From Halobacteriales archaeon QH_8_67_36 (GTDB lineage Archaea > Halobacteriota > Halobacteria > Halobacteriales > Haloarculaceae), in assembly GCA_003021755.1 (NCBI GenBank), contig PXQZ01000113.1, positions 1 through 10,272 on the forward strand: DNA of 10,272 nucleotides. Direction: 5' to 3'. Below, piece by piece: positions 1-6,023 of the stretch. Below the pieces are notes generated by a model, which was given only the letters and a program-made list of their open reading frames with translations, had not been told where the DNA came from and searched no databases. Each line of letters starts with the position of its first letter. Position 1 is the first letter of the stretch. A program made the translations under genes and the position numbers.

Positions 1-441
1 GAGCAGCGACCGGAGCAGGTCGCCGTTAACCTGTTTTATCGTTCCGGAGTGGTCCCCGCGGCGAATCTTCTTCGTGCCGTCCTTGACCACCCGGACGGCG
101 GACTTCCGGGGGCCGTAGAGCAGCGTCCCGTCGACGCCGTTCAGTCCCACCGCGTCGACGCCCTCGCTCTGGAGGCCGGCGACGAGCCGGGTGTTGAGAT
201 GGCCGAAGACCATCTCGAACACTTCCATCGTCGTCTCGTCGGTAAAACGGCCGACGACGCCCGACGGCGTCTCGACGTATTCGGGTTCGAGGCCGAGCCG
301 TTCGAGCGTCTCGTCGACTTTCGTGGAGCCGCCGTGAACCACGACGACCTGTTCGCCGTCCTCGACGAGCGATGCCACGTCCGCGAGGGCACCCGCGGGG
401 TCTACTGCGCGAGCGCCGCCGACTTTGATAACGGTTGTCAT
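1..441 (-). CDS. argB: ArgB/LysZ-type amino-acid kinase, partial (C-terminus beyond window)
   Basis: Kinase of the acetylglutamate kinase family. In a LysW/ArgW-type cluster it is expected to phosphorylate the gamma-carboxyl of carrier-bound glutamate (and possibly alpha-aminoadipate, as in LysZ). The minus-strand frame from the ATG at 439-441 gives 147 codons reaching the window edge. It starts MTTVIKVGGAR, the nucleotide-binding N-terminus of the family, followed by VVVVHGGSTKVDE (residues 32-44), another conserved glycine loop. The segments RFTDETTMEVFEM (65-77) and VDAVGLNGVDG (95-105) are also family-like. The full protein should be about 270-300 residues, so roughly half is present. The start overlaps by ATGA the stop of a small arginine-rich ORF that follows argC, so its translation may be coupled to that ORF. 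Family is clear; the choice of glutamate over aminoadipate rests on the argG/argH neighbours. Confidence 0.93.
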   Translation of the reverse strand, partial: MTTVIKVGGARAVDPAGALADVASLVEDGEQVVVVHGGSTKVDETLERLGLEPEYVETPSGVVGRFTDETTMEVFEMVFGHLNTRLVAGLQSEGVDAVGLNGVDGTLLYGPRKSAVRVVKDGTKKIRRGDHSGTIKQVNGDLLRSLL

Positions 442-524
442 TCGTGCCGCCCCCGGTGGAACGAGCGGGTCGGATAGTCGCGGCGAGCGAGCGGTAGCGA
501 GCGGGATCGTCTATTGCTTGTCAT
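438..524 (-). CDS. Possible 28-residue arginine-rich small ORF between argC and argB
   Basis: A minus-strand ATG at 522-524 opens 28 codons ending in TGA at 438-440. It includes MTSNRRSRSLPL near the start and RSFHRGRHE at the end, with 8 arginines in total. Two things favour translation. The sequence GGAGAGG lies six nt before the ATG, a good Shine-Dalgarno site just after the argC stop codon. The ORF's stop also overlaps the argB ATG as ATGA, the same coupling seen between argX and argC. No known family is recognised. It could be a leader/coupling peptide that adjusts argB translation to arginyl-tRNA supply, or simply an open frame in a GC-rich spacer. Confidence 0.4.
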   Translation of the reverse strand: MTSNRRSRSLPLARRDYPTRSFHRGRHE

Positions 525-542
525 GAAAATCCTCTCCAGGTG

Positions 543-1580
543 TTACGGTGTGCCGACGGGGTGGAGCCCCTGGAACTCCAGGCCAGCCGTCTCCTCGATA
601 CCGAGCGCGACGTTGGCGGCGTGGACGGCCTGACCGGCCGACCCCTTCATCATGTTGTCGATGGCCGAGAACACGACCAGTCGCTTGTTGCCGGGGTCGA
701 GTTCGAAGCCGACCTCCGCGCGGTTGGTCCCGGCGACGGCCTTGGGTTCGGGGTAGCGGTAGACGCCGCCACCGCCGGCGACGAGTTCGACGAACGGTTC
801 GTCCTCGTACTGGCCGCGGTAGGCGCCCCAGAGGTCGCCCTTCGACACCGGGCCGTCGGGGAAGACGTGACAGGTCGCGCTGGCGCCACGGACCATGTCC
901 ACCGCGTGGACGGTAAAGGAGACGTCGACGCCGAGGAACTGCTGAATCTCGGCCTCGTGACGGTGGCCCGTCGGGGCGTACGGGCGGACGACGCCCGAGC
1001 GCTCCGGATGCGAGGAGGCCGCGCCGCCGCCGGCCCCGCCCTCGCTGGAGCCGACCTTCACGTCGACGACTATCCGCTCGTCGCCGCGCAGAACGCCGTG
1101 CTCGAACAGCGGGAGCAGCCCCAGGATGGTCGCCGTGGCGTTACAGCCGCCCGATGCGATGAGGTCCGCACCTTCGAGGTTCTCGCGGTTGAGTTCCGGC
1201 AGCGCGTACTCCGAGTCGGCCAGCAGTTCCGGGCGGGTGTGCCCGTCGTACCACTCGTCGTACTGCGCCTCGGCATCGAGTCGGAAGTCCGCCGAGAGGT
1301 CGACCACCGTCCCGGCGGCGTCCTGGAATTCGTCTATCCGTTCCATCGAGACGCCGTGTGGCGTCGCCGCGAACAGGACGTCCACCGGTTCCAGGTCGCT
1401 CGGCGAGGTGAAACGCAGGTCCGAGTGGCGCAGGTTCGGATGCTGGTGGCCGATGGTCTTGTTCCCCTTCGACCGGCTTGTGGCCTGTGCAAGCTCGAAC
1501 TCGGGGTGGCCGTCGACGAGGCGAAGCAGTTCGCCGCCGGTGAACCCGGAGCCCCCGACGACGCTCGCGGAGTGGGTCAT
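543..1580 (-). CDS. argC: N-acyl-gamma-glutamyl-phosphate (LysW/ArgW-linked) reductase
   Basis: NADPH-dependent reductase that converts the carrier-bound (or N-acetyl) gamma-glutamyl phosphate to the semialdehyde, the third step of the carrier-based arginine route. The 345-residue product has the dinucleotide-binding loop VVGGSGFTGGE (residues 7-17). The catalytic cysteine lies in ASGGCNATA (Cys146), and a histidine-rich segment GHRHEAEIQ (205-213) probably holds the catalytic histidine. The C-terminal NMMKGSAGQAVHAAN is typical of ArgC/LysY. The ATG at 1578-1580 overlaps the argX stop by ATGA, and GGAGA lies seven nt upstream as a ribosome binding site inside the end of argX. Length and motifs are complete. 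LysY-type dual activity on aminoadipate cannot be excluded from sequence. Confidence 0.95.
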   Translation of the reverse strand: MTHSASVVGGSGFTGGELLRLVDGHPEFELAQATSRSKGNKTIGHQHPNLRHSDLRFTSPSDLEPVDVLFAATPHGVSMERIDEFQDAAGTVVDLSADFRLDAEAQYDEWYDGHTRPELLADSEYALPELNRENLEGADLIASGGCNATATILGLLPLFEHGVLRGDERIVVDVKVGSSEGGAGGGAASSHPERSGVVRPYAPTGHRHEAEIQQFLGVDVSFTVHAVDMVRGASATCHVFPDGPVSKGDLWGAYRGQYEDEPFVELVAGGGGVYRYPEPKAVAGTNRAEVGFELDPGNKRLVVFSAIDNMMKGSAGQAVHAANVALGIEETAGLEFQGLHPVGTP

Positions 1581-2470
1581 GTGGGCGTCTCCGCGCCGCT
1601 CTCGCTTTGGGCCTTCGATTCGAGCCAGTCGACGACCTCGCCGGGCACGTCCACGTCGGCGACCTCGTTGAGCGCCTTGAACTCCACAGTGTGATTGACC
1701 TCGTGGACGGTGTAGTCGTCCGGTTCGCTGTCTTCCGATACTCCGACTTCCATCAGGTCGATACCGAGCAGCCCGCCGCCGACGGCCGCGCTCGCCTTCT
1801 CGACCAGTTCGAGCGCGCGGTCGTCCAGTTCGAAGGTGTCGGTCTCGGCGCCCTTCGCGGCGTTGGTGAGCCAGTGGTCAGACGAGCGGGCCATCGCGGC
1901 GACCGGTTCGCCGTCGGTCGCCAGGACGCGGATGTCGCGGCCGGGCTTGTCGACGAACTCCTGGACGTAGAATATCTTGTGTTCGTAGTGGCCCAGCGTC
2001 GCCTTGTGTTCGAGGATGGCCTCGGCGGCGTCACGGGAGTCGATCTTCGCCATCAGGCGACCCCACGAGCCGACGACGGGTTTCAACACGCAGGGGTACC
2101 CGAACCGCTCGATGGATTCGAGGGCCGTGTCCTTGGTAAAGGCTACGTCCGTGTCGGGCGTCGGGACGCCGGCCTCGACCAAGGCGAGGCTGTTCTTGAC
2201 CTTGTCCGCACAGACCTCGGCCACGTCGGGCCCGTTGATCACGGGCACGTCGTAGGCTCGCGCAAACTTCGTCACGTAGACGCTGCGGGAGGTCGACAGG
2301 CAGCGGTCGACGACGATGTCGAGGTCGTCGAAGACCTCGGGGGCCCCGCTGACGGCGAACTGCTGCTTGCGGACGTCTATCTTCTCGACGTCGTGGTCGC
2401 GCTCACGCAGTTCGGAGAGCAGGAGCTTCTCGTCCGTGCGGATGCGCGAGTAGAGGAGTCCGATCTTCAT
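1577..2470 (-). CDS. argX: Glutamate--LysW/ArgW ligase, ATP-grasp (ArgX/LysX)
   Basis: ATP-grasp ligase that attaches the amino group of glutamate to the C-terminal Glu of the carrier ArgW, protecting it during ornithine synthesis. The chosen start is the ATG at 2468-2470, giving 297 residues beginning MKIGLLYSRIR, the family's usual N-terminus; GGAG lies nine nt upstream. ATP-grasp features run in order: GYPCVLKPVVGSWGR (residues 124-138, nucleotide-contacting lysine about Lys130), VQEFV (169-173), GIDLMEV (236-242) and the metal/substrate motif VNHTVEF (258-264). A GTG at 2518 in the same frame could add an arginine-rich 16-residue extension and has GAGGTG upstream, but the extension does not resemble family members. 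The gene overlaps argC by four nt and follows argW by 60 nt. Confidence 0.94.
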   Translation of the reverse strand: MKIGLLYSRIRTDEKLLLSELRERDHDVEKIDVRKQQFAVSGAPEVFDDLDIVVDRCLSTSRSVYVTKFARAYDVPVINGPDVAEVCADKVKNSLALVEAGVPTPDTDVAFTKDTALESIERFGYPCVLKPVVGSWGRLMAKIDSRDAAEAILEHKATLGHYEHKIFYVQEFVDKPGRDIRVLATDGEPVAAMARSSDHWLTNAAKGAETDTFELDDRALELVEKASAAVGGGLLGIDLMEVGVSEDSEPDDYTVHEVNHTVEFKALNEVADVDVPGEVVDWLESKAQSESGAETPT

Positions 2471-2498
2471 GCTGTTGGCTCCGTGTGAACCACCGCGT

Positions 2499-2519
2499 CG
2501 TGGCCGCCGAGCGGCCACG
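2499..2519 (-). other. Perfect 9-bp hairpin between argW and argX
   Basis: On the plus strand CGTGGCCGC (2499-2507) and GCGGCCACG (2511-2519) are exact inverted repeats around a 3-nt loop. In the minus-strand transcript this gives a strong G+C hairpin 12 nt after the argW stop and 28 nt before the argX ATG. No T-run follows, so it does not look like a terminator. It may act as an RNA processing or stability element, or hide an upstream GTG start of argX. Confidence 0.6.
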
Positions 2520-2530
2520 CGACGGCCACC

Positions 2531-2695
2531 TCACTCACCCCAGTCCTCTTCGAGTTCGGGGGCGCTGTCGAGCTCGACGGGGTCGGTGCCGATCACTTCG
2601 AGTTCGGCGCCACAGGTTGCACAGTCGACTATCTCTCCGACTTCGAGGTTGTCGTGCAGGGAGACTTCCGCCCCGCACTCGATGCAGTCTGCCAT
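2531..2695 (-). CDS. argW: Amino-group carrier protein ArgW/LysW, 54 residues
   Basis: Small acidic carrier protein whose C-terminal glutamate is loaded by ArgX; the intermediate stays attached while ArgB and ArgC act. Translation from the ATG at 2693-2695 gives 54 residues: MADCIECGAEVSLHD at the start and the diagnostic C-terminus EEDWGE, matching the conserved EDWGE tail of LysW. Two zinc-binding pairs are present, C4-x2-C7 and C25-x2-C28 (DCATCGAELEVI). It lies between argH (162 nt upstream) and argX (60 nt downstream). A TATA-like TTTAAG sits about 28-33 nt before the ATG and no ribosome binding site is seen, so a leaderless transcript is likely. A separate promoter would make sense because a carrier is needed in excess over its enzymes. 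Confidence 0.96.
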   Translation of the reverse strand: MADCIECGAEVSLHDNLEVGEIVDCATCGAELEVIGTDPVELDSAPELEEDWGE

Positions 2696-2722
2696 TGTAC
2701 CTGTCTCTCCCGGAGCTATCCA

Positions 2723-2736
2723 CTTAAATCCATCGA
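2723..2736 (-). promoter_or_regulatory. Candidate TATA/BRE promoter of argW
   Basis: Read on the minus strand, TTTAAG (2728 to 2723) is preceded by GGTTCGATGGA. Its spacing of about 28-33 nt from the argW ATG fits a haloarchaeal leaderless promoter. A second, less well placed TTTATC lies at 2750-2745. The strong A+T content here contrasts with the GC-rich surroundings. Confidence 0.5.
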
Positions 2737-2857
2737 ACCTATCAGATAAAGTTACACACCCATACGCCGCTCTAACGGTGTCAGAGAGCCATCGTCCGCA
2801 CGTGCCCGATTTCCGTATCAGGTTTCTGGTATGATTGCCCCGCGAGGGGGTCGCCGT

Positions 2858-4399
2858 TCAGACATACACCTCGACCTCCGTCCGGAGACGGGTCGCTGCG
2901 TCGGAGACGCCCGTTCGTGCCGCCTCGTGGCGTTCGCTGTGACTCGCCAACGCGTCCGCTGTAGCCGCTAGCTGGTCCGCCACCGCCTCGGGGGCCGGCC
3001 CGCCGCGGGAGTCACGCATCGCGACGCTCTCGGTCGGATCGAGCGCGGCCTCGACGGCCTCGCGGTCGACGTACGCCGAGAGCGGGTCGTCGAGCACGTC
3101 CTCGGCGACTGCCGAGAGTGCCGCGTAGTCGGGGGCGTCCTGGCTAGCATCGAGGTCCGCGGCGACCTCCGCCACGACCTCGTGAGCCGTCCGGAACGGC
3201 ACCCCGGCCATCGCGAGCAGGTCCGCGACGCCGGTCGCGGTGGCGAACCCGCCCGTTGCGGCGGCTTCCAGCCGTTCGGCCGGCCAGTCGGCCGTCGCGA
3301 CGGCACCCGCGGCCACCGCGACGCTCTCGGTGACGCTGTCGATGGCGTCCCAGGCGTGACGACCCGCCCGCTGCAGGTCGCGGTTGTACGCGCGGGGCTG
3401 GCCCGTGAGGTTGGTCAGCAGGCCCGAGAGCCCCGCCGTCGCGTCGCTCGTGCGCCCGCGAACGAGTTCCAGCGTGTCCGGGTTCTTCTTCTGGGGCATG
3501 ATGGAACTCGTCGAAGCGTAGTCGTCGTCGAGTTCGACGTGGCCCTTGCTGGCCATCACGATGACGTCCTCGGCCAGTTGCGACAGGGTCGTCGCCAGCC
3601 CCGCGACGGCACTGGTCGTCTCGACGAGGAAATCGCGGGCCGCGGAGGCGTCCATCGAGTTCTCCGCGACGGAATCGAAGCCGAGCAGTTCGGCCGTGCG
3701 CTCGCGGTCCACGTCGAAGGGCGTCCCGGCGAAGGCCGCCGCCCCCAGGGGGTTCCGGTTGATGCGCACGTAGGCATCGAGCAAGCGAGCCGTATCCCGT
3801 TGCAGGGCCTGCTCGTACGACAGGAGCCAGTGGGCCACCGTCGTCGGCTGGGCCGGCTGGAGATGCGTGTACCCCGGCATCACCGTCTCAGTCTGCTCGC
3901 GGGCCACCGCAAGCAGTCGCTCGCGGGCGCCCACCAGCGTCTCGACCAGTTCGAGTACGTCCGCGCGCAGGCGATAGCGGATGCAGGCAGCCACCTCGTC
4001 GTTGCGCGAGCGGGCGGTGTGCATCTTCCCGCCCGACTGGCCGACGCGGTCGATGACCGCGCTCTCGATGGCCTCGTGGACGTCCTCGCCGTCGGGCAGT
4101 GCGCCGTGGCCCGCGTCCTCGATGTCGTCGAGTGCGGTCAGGATCTCGCCGGCGGTGTCCGCCTCGACGATGTCCTGCTCGACCAGCATCACGACGTGGG
4201 CGCGGTCGACGGCGAGGTCCGCGGCGAAGATGCGCTCGTCGTCGGCGAGCGAGGAGAGAAAGGACCGGGCGGGGCCGCCGCTGAAGCGGTCGCGGCGAAC
4301 GGCCGTCCGGTCGCCGCCCGCGTCACCGTCCGCTCGCGGGCTTTGCCCGCTCGCCCGTCCCGAGGCCTCCCGGTGGTCGGTCTCGTGCTCCTCGCTCAT
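2858..4399 (-). CDS. argH: Argininosuccinate lyase
   Basis: Cleaves argininosuccinate to arginine and fumarate, the last step of arginine synthesis; member of the fumarase/aspartase superfamily and expected to be a tetramer. The 513-residue product contains the family motifs HTARSRND (residues 127-134), MPGYTHLQPAQP (174-185, catalytic His about 179) and the signature SSIMPQKKNPD (298-308, with the catalytic serine in its flexible loop). The conserved core begins at about RDRFSGGPARSF (36-47). The first 35 residues are an unconserved polar extension rich in Asp, Glu and Arg, somewhat long even for haloarchaea, so an internal start is possible although none is clearly better. The ATG lies 4 nt after the argG stop with GGAGG nine nt upstream, so argG and argH form one translational unit. 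Confidence 0.96.
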   Translation of the reverse strand: MSEEHETDHREASGRASGQSPRADGDAGGDRTAVRRDRFSGGPARSFLSSLADDERIFAADLAVDRAHVVMLVEQDIVEADTAGEILTALDDIEDAGHGALPDGEDVHEAIESAVIDRVGQSGGKMHTARSRNDEVAACIRYRLRADVLELVETLVGARERLLAVAREQTETVMPGYTHLQPAQPTTVAHWLLSYEQALQRDTARLLDAYVRINRNPLGAAAFAGTPFDVDRERTAELLGFDSVAENSMDASAARDFLVETTSAVAGLATTLSQLAEDVIVMASKGHVELDDDYASTSSIMPQKKNPDTLELVRGRTSDATAGLSGLLTNLTGQPRAYNRDLQRAGRHAWDAIDSVTESVAVAAGAVATADWPAERLEAAATGGFATATGVADLLAMAGVPFRTAHEVVAEVAADLDASQDAPDYAALSAVAEDVLDDPLSAYVDREAVEAALDPTESVAMRDSRGGPAPEAVADQLAATADALASHSERHEAARTGVSDAATRLRTEVEVYV

Positions 4400-4403
4400 T
4401 CGT

Positions 4404-5657
4404 CTATTCCTCCGAGGGGTCGGCCCCGCCGTTCCCGTCGGTGACGGCTCGGCGCTCCGTGACGTCTTCGCGGATGTCGTTTGCGAGACGGGACTGGAAG
4501 CCGTGGTACTTCGCGACGCCGGTGGCGTCCTGCTGGGTGATACCCCCCGAGACCGCTTCCTCGTTGAACGACGCTGCGGACTCGCTGTAGACGGCGTAGT
4601 CGGACTCGCGCGAGACCGGACGGCAGTGGCCGCCCTCCAGTTTCACCGTCACGGTCCCGGTGACGCGCTCGTTCGTGTCGTCGATGAACGCTTCGAGCGC
4701 GCCGGTCAGGGGCGCGTCGACGAGCCCCTCGTAGGCCTTCTGGGACCACTGCTGGTCGACCTGTGTCTTGAACGAACGCGCCTCCTGTGTGAGGACGAGC
4801 CCTTCCAGGGCCTCATGAGCTGTCAGCAGCACCGTCGCGGCGGGGTGCTCGTAGTTCTCGCGCACTTTCAGCCCGAGCATGCGGTCCTCCATCATGTCCG
4901 TGCGACCGATGCCGTGCGAACCGGCCCGCTCGTTGAGCCGTTCGATCAGTTCGACCGAGCCGAGTGTCTCGCCGTCGACAGCAACCGGTTCGCCGTCCTC
5001 GAAGGTGACCGCGACGAGTTCGGCGTCTTTGCCCGAGGGGTTCTCGGTCCACTTGTAGATGTCGTCGGCCGGAACCGTGCTGGGGTCCTCCAGTTCGGAG
5101 CCCTCGATGGAGCGGCTCCAGAGGTTCGTGTCGATGGAGTAGCGGCCGCCGTCGCCGCCCTCGACCGGGAGCCCCTTCTCGCGGGCGTACTCGTTTTCCC
5201 ACTCGCGGGTTAAGCCGAGTTCACGCACCGGGGCGATGACCTCCAGGTCCGAGTCGCGCCAGATAGCCTCGAAGCGGAGCTGGTCGTTGCCCTTGCCGGT
5301 ACAGCCGTGAGCGATGCCGTCACAGCCCTCCTGCTCGGCGACCGAGAGGATGGCCTTCGCGATGACGGGACGGGCGAGCGCGGTGCCCAGAGGGTAGCCC
5401 TGGTAGTCGGCGTTGGCCTTCACAGCCTTCAGGCAGCGGTCGGCGAACTCCGCTTTCGCGTCGACGACGAACTGCTCGACGCCGAGCGCCTCGGCCGTCT
5501 CTTCGGCCTCCTCGAACTCGTAGTCGGGCTGGCCGACGTCGACCGTGACGCCGATGACCTCGTCGTAGCCGTACTCCTCTTTGAGCAGCGATACGCAGAC
5601 CGTGGTGTCGAGCCCGCCCGAGAAGGCGAGCGCGACGGTGCCGTTTCCGTCTGTCAT
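4404..5657 (-). CDS. argG: Argininosuccinate synthase
   Basis: ATP-dependent ligation of citrulline and aspartate to argininosuccinate. The 417-residue product has the N-type ATP pyrophosphatase loop AFSGGLDTT (residues 11-19), the segment YPLGTALARPVIAK (88-101) and the citrulline/AMP loop HGCTGKGNDQ (117-126), followed by SIDTNLWSRSIEG (174-186). Length is normal. The ATG at 5655-5657 gives the expected short N-terminus before the ATP loop. No Shine-Dalgarno site is seen just upstream and no strong TATA box lies at the leaderless distance, so where its transcript starts is unclear. The best promoter-like site is about 330 nt upstream, before a small arginine-rich ORF. It is followed at 4 nt by argH. 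Polar Gly/Asp/Glu residues end the protein. Confidence 0.96.
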   Translation of the reverse strand: MTDGNGTVALAFSGGLDTTVCVSLLKEEYGYDEVIGVTVDVGQPDYEFEEAEETAEALGVEQFVVDAKAEFADRCLKAVKANADYQGYPLGTALARPVIAKAILSVAEQEGCDGIAHGCTGKGNDQLRFEAIWRDSDLEVIAPVRELGLTREWENEYAREKGLPVEGGDGGRYSIDTNLWSRSIEGSELEDPSTVPADDIYKWTENPSGKDAELVAVTFEDGEPVAVDGETLGSVELIERLNERAGSHGIGRTDMMEDRMLGLKVRENYEHPAATVLLTAHEALEGLVLTQEARSFKTQVDQQWSQKAYEGLVDAPLTGALEAFIDDTNERVTGTVTVKLEGGHCRPVSRESDYAVYSESAASFNEEAVSGGITQQDATGVAKYHGFQSRLANDIREDVTERRAVTDGNGGADPSEE

Positions 5658-5722
5658 GAATGTGTAGTCGTACGTTACCGTAGTGTGACTGTCGGTTTGG
5701 AGTGCGAGGGGGCGTCATCCCG

Positions 5723-5766
5723 GTTTCCCGGCCTGTGCCGGCGTGAAGCCGGCGATACCCGGAAAC
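5723..5766. other. Two-part imperfect hairpin upstream of argG
   Basis: The inner stem is GCCGGC (5737-5742) with GCCGGC (5748-5753) around loop GTGAA. The outer stem pairs GTTTCC (5723-5728) with GGAAAC (5761-5766) and, across one C/C mismatch, GG (5730-5731) with CC (5758-5759). An internal loop separates the two parts. On the argG strand it ends about 66 nt before the ATG. No T-run follows, so a classical terminator is unlikely. Confidence 0.45.
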
Positions 5767-5788
5767 GGATACGGTGTCCCCGTCAACG

Positions 5789-5808
5789 CGCCGGACAGCC
5801 GACCGGCG
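5789..5808. other. Small hairpin upstream of argG
   Basis: CGCCGG (5789-5794) pairs with CCGGCG (5803-5808) around an 8-nt loop. It lies between the arginine-rich ORF hairpin and the two-part hairpin next to argG. Such short GC stems arise easily in this base composition. Confidence 0.3.
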
Positions 5809-5849
5809 ACGCTTGTGAACGATTCGAACCGTCGAGAGGAGAGGTAGTA

Positions 5850-5871
5850 GTGGGCCTAGCGGAAGGCCCGC
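5850..5871 (-). other. Hairpin overlapping the end of the arginine-rich leader ORF
   Basis: Bases 5850-5857 pair with 5864-5871 (8 bp including one G/T position) around the 6-nt loop AGCGGA. On the minus strand the stem includes the last codons and the TAG stop of the 33-codon ORF, directly after its run of arginine codons. A ribosome paused on those codons would be placed at or just before this stem. Confidence 0.5.
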
Positions 5872-5957
5872 CGTCGGTTCCGTCGGCGTCGGGTCGAAAA
5901 GGAAGCGGACCCGTCGCTGGCGGCGACGAGCGCCCCAGCGTCGACAGTCCGCATCAT
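5856..5957 (-). CDS. Possible 33-residue arginine-rich leader peptide upstream of argG
   Basis: ATG at 5955-5957 (a second ATG follows at once) opens 33 codons ending with TAG at 5856-5858. The N-terminal part is ordinary (MMRTVDAGALVAASDG), but the last eleven codons encode RRRRNRRRAFR, eight arginines using CGA, CGC and CGG. A TATA-like site lies about 31 nt upstream, compatible with a nearly leaderless transcript, and a hairpin overlaps the stop. It sits about 200 nt before argG on the same strand. The layout resembles bacterial amino-acid leader peptides, but no archaeal family is recognised and arginine-rich frames are common by chance at this G+C content. Treat it as a candidate. Confidence 0.35.
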   Translation of the reverse strand: MMRTVDAGALVAASDGSASFSTRRRRNRRRAFR

Positions 5958-5984
5958 GTACCAGCGTCTACTGTCGGTCACGTA

Positions 5985-5997
5985 CTAATAAGTTCCG
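5985..5997 (-). promoter_or_regulatory. Candidate TATA/BRE promoter before the arginine-rich leader ORF
   Basis: Minus strand reads CGGAACTTATTAG (5997 to 5985), close to the haloarchaeal purine-rich BRE followed by a TATA element. The TATA centre is about 31 nt upstream of the ATG at 5957, predicting transcription start near 5961. It lies downstream of the PGF-CTERM gene's stop, so it could drive the leader ORF and argG independently of that gene. Confidence 0.45.
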
Positions 5998-6023
5998 AGT
6001 TCCGGTACCCGTGTGGCCCGTTC

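Larger units (their letters stand above)
5658..6023. other. Structured 366-bp intergenic region upstream of argG
   Basis: No conventional gene is recognised here. It holds, in the minus-strand direction of transcription, a TATA-like site (5985-5991), a possible 33-codon arginine-rich ORF (5957 to 5856), an 8-bp hairpin overlapping that ORF's stop (5871 to 5850), a 6-bp hairpin (5808 to 5789), and a two-part imperfect hairpin (5766 to 5723) before the argG ATG. A TTCGAA motif near 5823 recalls a tRNA T-loop but has no matching stems. The region is unusually rich in inverted repeats compared with the other spacers in the window. Confidence 0.6.

Noticed and set aside
481..505. Short GAGCG-type repeats in the argC-argB spacer
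   Set aside because: Simple GC-rich repetition over about 25 nt with no regular unit or spacing; not a CRISPR or tandem repeat array.
540..1694. Long plus-strand open frames opposite argC, argX, argH and argG
   Set aside because: The minus-strand frames have clear family motifs; the plus-strand frames are Arg/Val-rich mirror frames typical of GC-rich DNA.
2837..2850. Terminator hairpin just after argH
   Set aside because: Only four G/C pairs around a four-nt loop and no T-run follows; too weak to call.
5770..5900. A tRNA gene suggested by a TTCGAA motif near 5823 and a nearby stem
   Set aside because: The sequences around the motif do not form a T-stem in either strand, and no acceptor, D or anticodon stems could be assembled.
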